A stretch of DNA of 44,575 nucleotides. It comes from JBFWYO01 sp050186335. Lineage in GTDB: Bacteria; Pseudomonadota; Alphaproteobacteria; Bin65. The position numbers were made by a program, and so were the translations under genes. Where the stretch lies: contig JBFWYO010000032.1 in the NCBI GenBank assembly GCA_050186335.1, positions 1 to 44,575 on the forward strand, written 5' to 3'. The notes beneath the pieces are model-generated. The model saw nothing but the letters and a program-made list of their open reading frames with translations. It was not told the DNA's origin and ran no database searches. Positions 42,512-44,575 of this stretch are shown one piece after another (position 1 is the stretch's first letter; every line of letters starts with the position of its first letter).

Positions 42512-43528
42512 ATGACGACCAAAACCAAATCTTCCCTGTCCGGCGCCAGTGTCGCGGAGGCCGCGCAAATCCTGCCCGATATAACGATCTCGGCGCGCCA
42601 GACGTTCGGCCTGGACATCGACATGGAAGTGCCGGCGTTCAGCCAGACCAACGACCATGTGCCGGATCTCGACCCGGCCTACCATTTCGACCGCGACACC
42701 ACGCTGGCGATCCTCGCCGGATTCGCCTTCAACCGGCGCGTGCTGATCCAGGGCTACCACGGCACCGGCAAATCGACCCACATCGAGCAGGTCGCCGCGC
42801 GCCTGAACTGGCCGTGCATCCGGATCAACCTCGACAGCCATATCAGCCGCATCGATCTGGTCGGCAAAGACGCGATCGTGCTCAAGGACGGCATGCAGGT
42901 AACCGAGTTCCGCGAAGGCATTCTGCCGTGGGCCCTGCAGCATCCGACCGCGCTGGTGTTCGACGAATACGACGCCGGCCGGCCCGACGTGATGTTCGTG
43001 ATCCAGCGCGTGCTCGAAGCGCACGGCCGCCTGACGCTCATGGACCAGAGCCGCGTGATCCGCCCGCATCCGGCATTCCGCCTGTTCGCCACCGCGAACA
43101 CGGTCGGCCTCGGCGACACGACCGGCCTGTATCACGGCACCCAGCAGATCAACCAGGGCCAGATGGATCGCTGGAACGTGGTGGCGACGCTGAACTATCT
43201 GCCGCACGAAGACGAGATGAAGATCGTTCTGGCCAAAGTGCCGGACCGCAACGACGAGGCCGGGCGCAAACTGATCAGCGCCATGGTCTCGGTCGCCGAG
43301 CTTACGCGCGCCGGCTTCATGGCCGGCGACATCTCGACCGTCATGTCGCCGCGCACGGTCATCACCTGGGCCGAGAACGCGCGCATCTTCAAGGATATCG
43401 GCTTCGCGTTCCGCGTCACCTTCCTGAACAAATGCGACGAAACCGAGCGCCGGACCGTGGCCGAATACTATCAGCGCTGCTTCGGTACCGAATTGCCGGA
43501 AACCGGCATCAAGGTGCGTTCGGCGTAG
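42512..43528 (+). CDS. cobS: cobaltochelatase subunit CobS
   Basis: CobS is the AAA+ ATPase partner of CobT in the CobNST complex that inserts cobalt into hydrogenobyrinic acid diamide during aerobic B12 synthesis. The 338-residue product has Walker A GYHGTGKST (81-89), a Walker B region (ALVFDEYDAG) and the sensor block RLFATANTVGLGDTTG. The C-terminal helical part is normal. Its start is 38 bases after the DnaJ-like stop. cobT begins 15 bases after its stop, so they form a pair. Confidence 0.96.
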   Translation: MTTKTKSSLSGASVAEAAQILPDITISARQTFGLDIDMEVPAFSQTNDHVPDLDPAYHFDRDTTLAILAGFAFNRRVLIQGYHGTGKSTHIEQVAARLNWPCIRINLDSHISRIDLVGKDAIVLKDGMQVTEFREGILPWALQHPTALVFDEYDAGRPDVMFVIQRVLEAHGRLTLMDQSRVIRPHPAFRLFATANTVGLGDTTGLYHGTQQINQGQMDRWNVVATLNYLPHEDEMKIVLAKVPDRNDEAGRKLISAMVSVAELTRAGFMAGDISTVMSPRTVITWAENARIFKDIGFAFRVTFLNKCDETERRTVAEYYQRCFGTELPETGIKVRSA

Positions 43529-43543
43529 GGGCTAAGGCAGATC

Positions 43544-44575
43544 GTGGCCAAAGGCGACAGCCCCATCGAAGGCTTCAAGCAGGTGACCGCCGCCGCCATG
43601 CGCGCGATCGCGCGCAAGGCGGAGTTGACCGTCACATTCTCGCCCGAGCCGCCGCAGGTTACCGGCACCGAAGCGCGCCTGCCGCTGCCGTCGCGCGAGA
43701 TGAACTATACCGAGGCGTGCCAGCTGCGCGGCTTCGCCGACAGTCTGGCGCTCGGACTGCGGCACCATAACAATGCGACCCACCAGCGCCGCATGCCGAA
43801 GGGCTCGGTCGCCAAGCAGGTCTACGACCAGGTCGAACGCGCGCGCTGCGATGCGTTGGGCGCCAAGCGCATGGCCGGCGTGCGCGGCAATCTGGCGGCG
43901 GCGCTCGACCGCAAGTGCCGCGAGGAAGGCTACGAGCATGTCGTCGAACGCGACGACCAGCTGCTGCCGGAAGTGCTTGGGCTCCTGGCCCGCGAAGCGT
44001 TCACCGGCGACGCCCCGCCGCCGTCCGCCAAGCGCATGGTCGATGCGTTCCGGTCCGCGCTCGACGCGCGCGTCGGCAAGGATTTCATCGACATGTCGAA
44101 GGCGCTCGACGACCAGGACGAATTTTCCCGGCTCGTGCGGCGCCTGATTCAGGATTTGGAACTCGAGGAAAGCGCCGAGCAGACGTCCGAGGAACAGCAG
44201 CAGGACGACGAGAACGACGACCAGAACAAGAATTCCGACACCAACCAGGAAGACCAGCCCGATTCGTCCGCCGCCTCGGAAGCGTCGATGCCGGCGGAAA
44301 TGACTGATACCGAGGAATCGCAGGAGCAGGAAGGCGCCGCCGACGGCGCCGACCAGGAGCTGATGGGCGACGACGGCGAGGAGGAGCCGGCCGGCCCCGG
44401 CCGCTCGCCGCGCCCGGACAACCAGGCCGGCCGCAACGATAAGGATGCCTACAAGGCGTTCACCGAGGAATTCGACGAAATCAACGCGGCGGAAGAACTC
44501 TGCGAACCGGACGAACACTCGCGCCTGCGCCAGAAACTCTATCAGCAGCTGTCCAGCATGCAGGGCGTGTTGGCG
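43544..44575 (+). CDS. cobT: cobaltochelatase subunit CobT (partial, runs off the right edge)
   Basis: A frame with no stop runs from GTG 43544 to the window end and covers 344 codons. AAGG lies seven bases before the GTG. The N-terminus (SPIEGFKQVTAAAMRAIARK) and QRRMPKGSVAKQVYDQVERA match CobT. A long acidic, Gln/Asp-rich region (about 205-300) with runs such as EEQQQDDENDDQNK follows, as is typical of CobT. The C-terminal VWA domain with its metal site lies beyond the window. The gene directly follows cobS. Confidence 0.93.
   Translation, partial: MAKGDSPIEGFKQVTAAAMRAIARKAELTVTFSPEPPQVTGTEARLPLPSREMNYTEACQLRGFADSLALGLRHHNNATHQRRMPKGSVAKQVYDQVERARCDALGAKRMAGVRGNLAAALDRKCREEGYEHVVERDDQLLPEVLGLLAREAFTGDAPPPSAKRMVDAFRSALDARVGKDFIDMSKALDDQDEFSRLVRRLIQDLELEESAEQTSEEQQQDDENDDQNKNSDTNQEDQPDSSAASEASMPAEMTDTEESQEQEGAADGADQELMGDDGEEEPAGPGRSPRPDNQAGRNDKDAYKAFTEEFDEINAAEELCEPDEHSRLRQKLYQQLSSMQGVLA

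Overview
This window is GC-rich chromosomal DNA from an alphaproteobacterium, most likely from the Rhodospirillales/Hyphomicrobiales side of the class. The support is gene content and order: secA next to a parvulin, argJ and mutT; accA, xerD, aroK, aroB and a CorC-like protein in a row; and bolA, a DnaJ-like gene, cobS and cobT at the right end. No tRNA, rRNA, CRISPR array, insertion sequence or prophage gene was seen. Nearly all the DNA is coding, and several tail-to-tail gene pairs are only 3 to 15 bp apart.

Region 1 (1-5 kb) holds tryptophan genes. A trpD-trpC pair on the minus strand is preceded by a complete attenuation leader that gene callers would miss: a sigma70-type promoter, a 32-codon leader peptide with three consecutive Trp codons, and a terminator hairpin just before trpD. 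The first 18 codons of a second TrpD-like protein leave the window at the left edge, behind an AT-rich non-coding block. A lone, divergent trpA-like gene lies nearby without trpB.

Region 2 (4-9 kb) is a plus-strand run: a CitE-like lyase, an MFS transporter, a Gfo/Idh/MocA dehydrogenase and a ferredoxin-reductase-type flavoprotein. Its pathway cannot be read from the sequence.

Region 3 (8.6-20.8 kb) is a phenylacetate-like catabolic island. It has a PaaX regulator, a metallo-beta-lactamase-fold protein behind a strong sigma54-type promoter, an MhpA-like flavin monooxygenase with a DUF2783 partner, and paaK, paaJ, paaI, paaH, paaG and paaY. The ring epoxidase (paaABCDE) and paaZ are not here. 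A double-length dCTP deaminase sits inside the island.

Region 4 (20.8-25.7 kb) has two transporters, mutT, a secreted TPR protein and a RutB-like hydrolase in which the catalytic Cys is replaced by Gly.

Region 5 (25.7-44.6 kb) is mostly core metabolism: argJ, a parvulin, secA, accA, an Mcl1-type malyl-CoA lyase, xerD, a large exported protein of unknown function, aroK-aroB, a CorC-like protein, a DUF2889 protein, bolA, a DMT transporter, a DnaJ-like protein, cobS and the 5' part of cobT, which runs off the right edge.

The main items to follow up are the trpL-DC attenuator with the second trpD, the sigma54 promoter beside paaX, the leader and terminator before paaK, the Cys-to-Gly RutB-like protein, and the altered metal motif in the metallo-beta-lactamase-fold protein. 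None of these by itself proves a new system.
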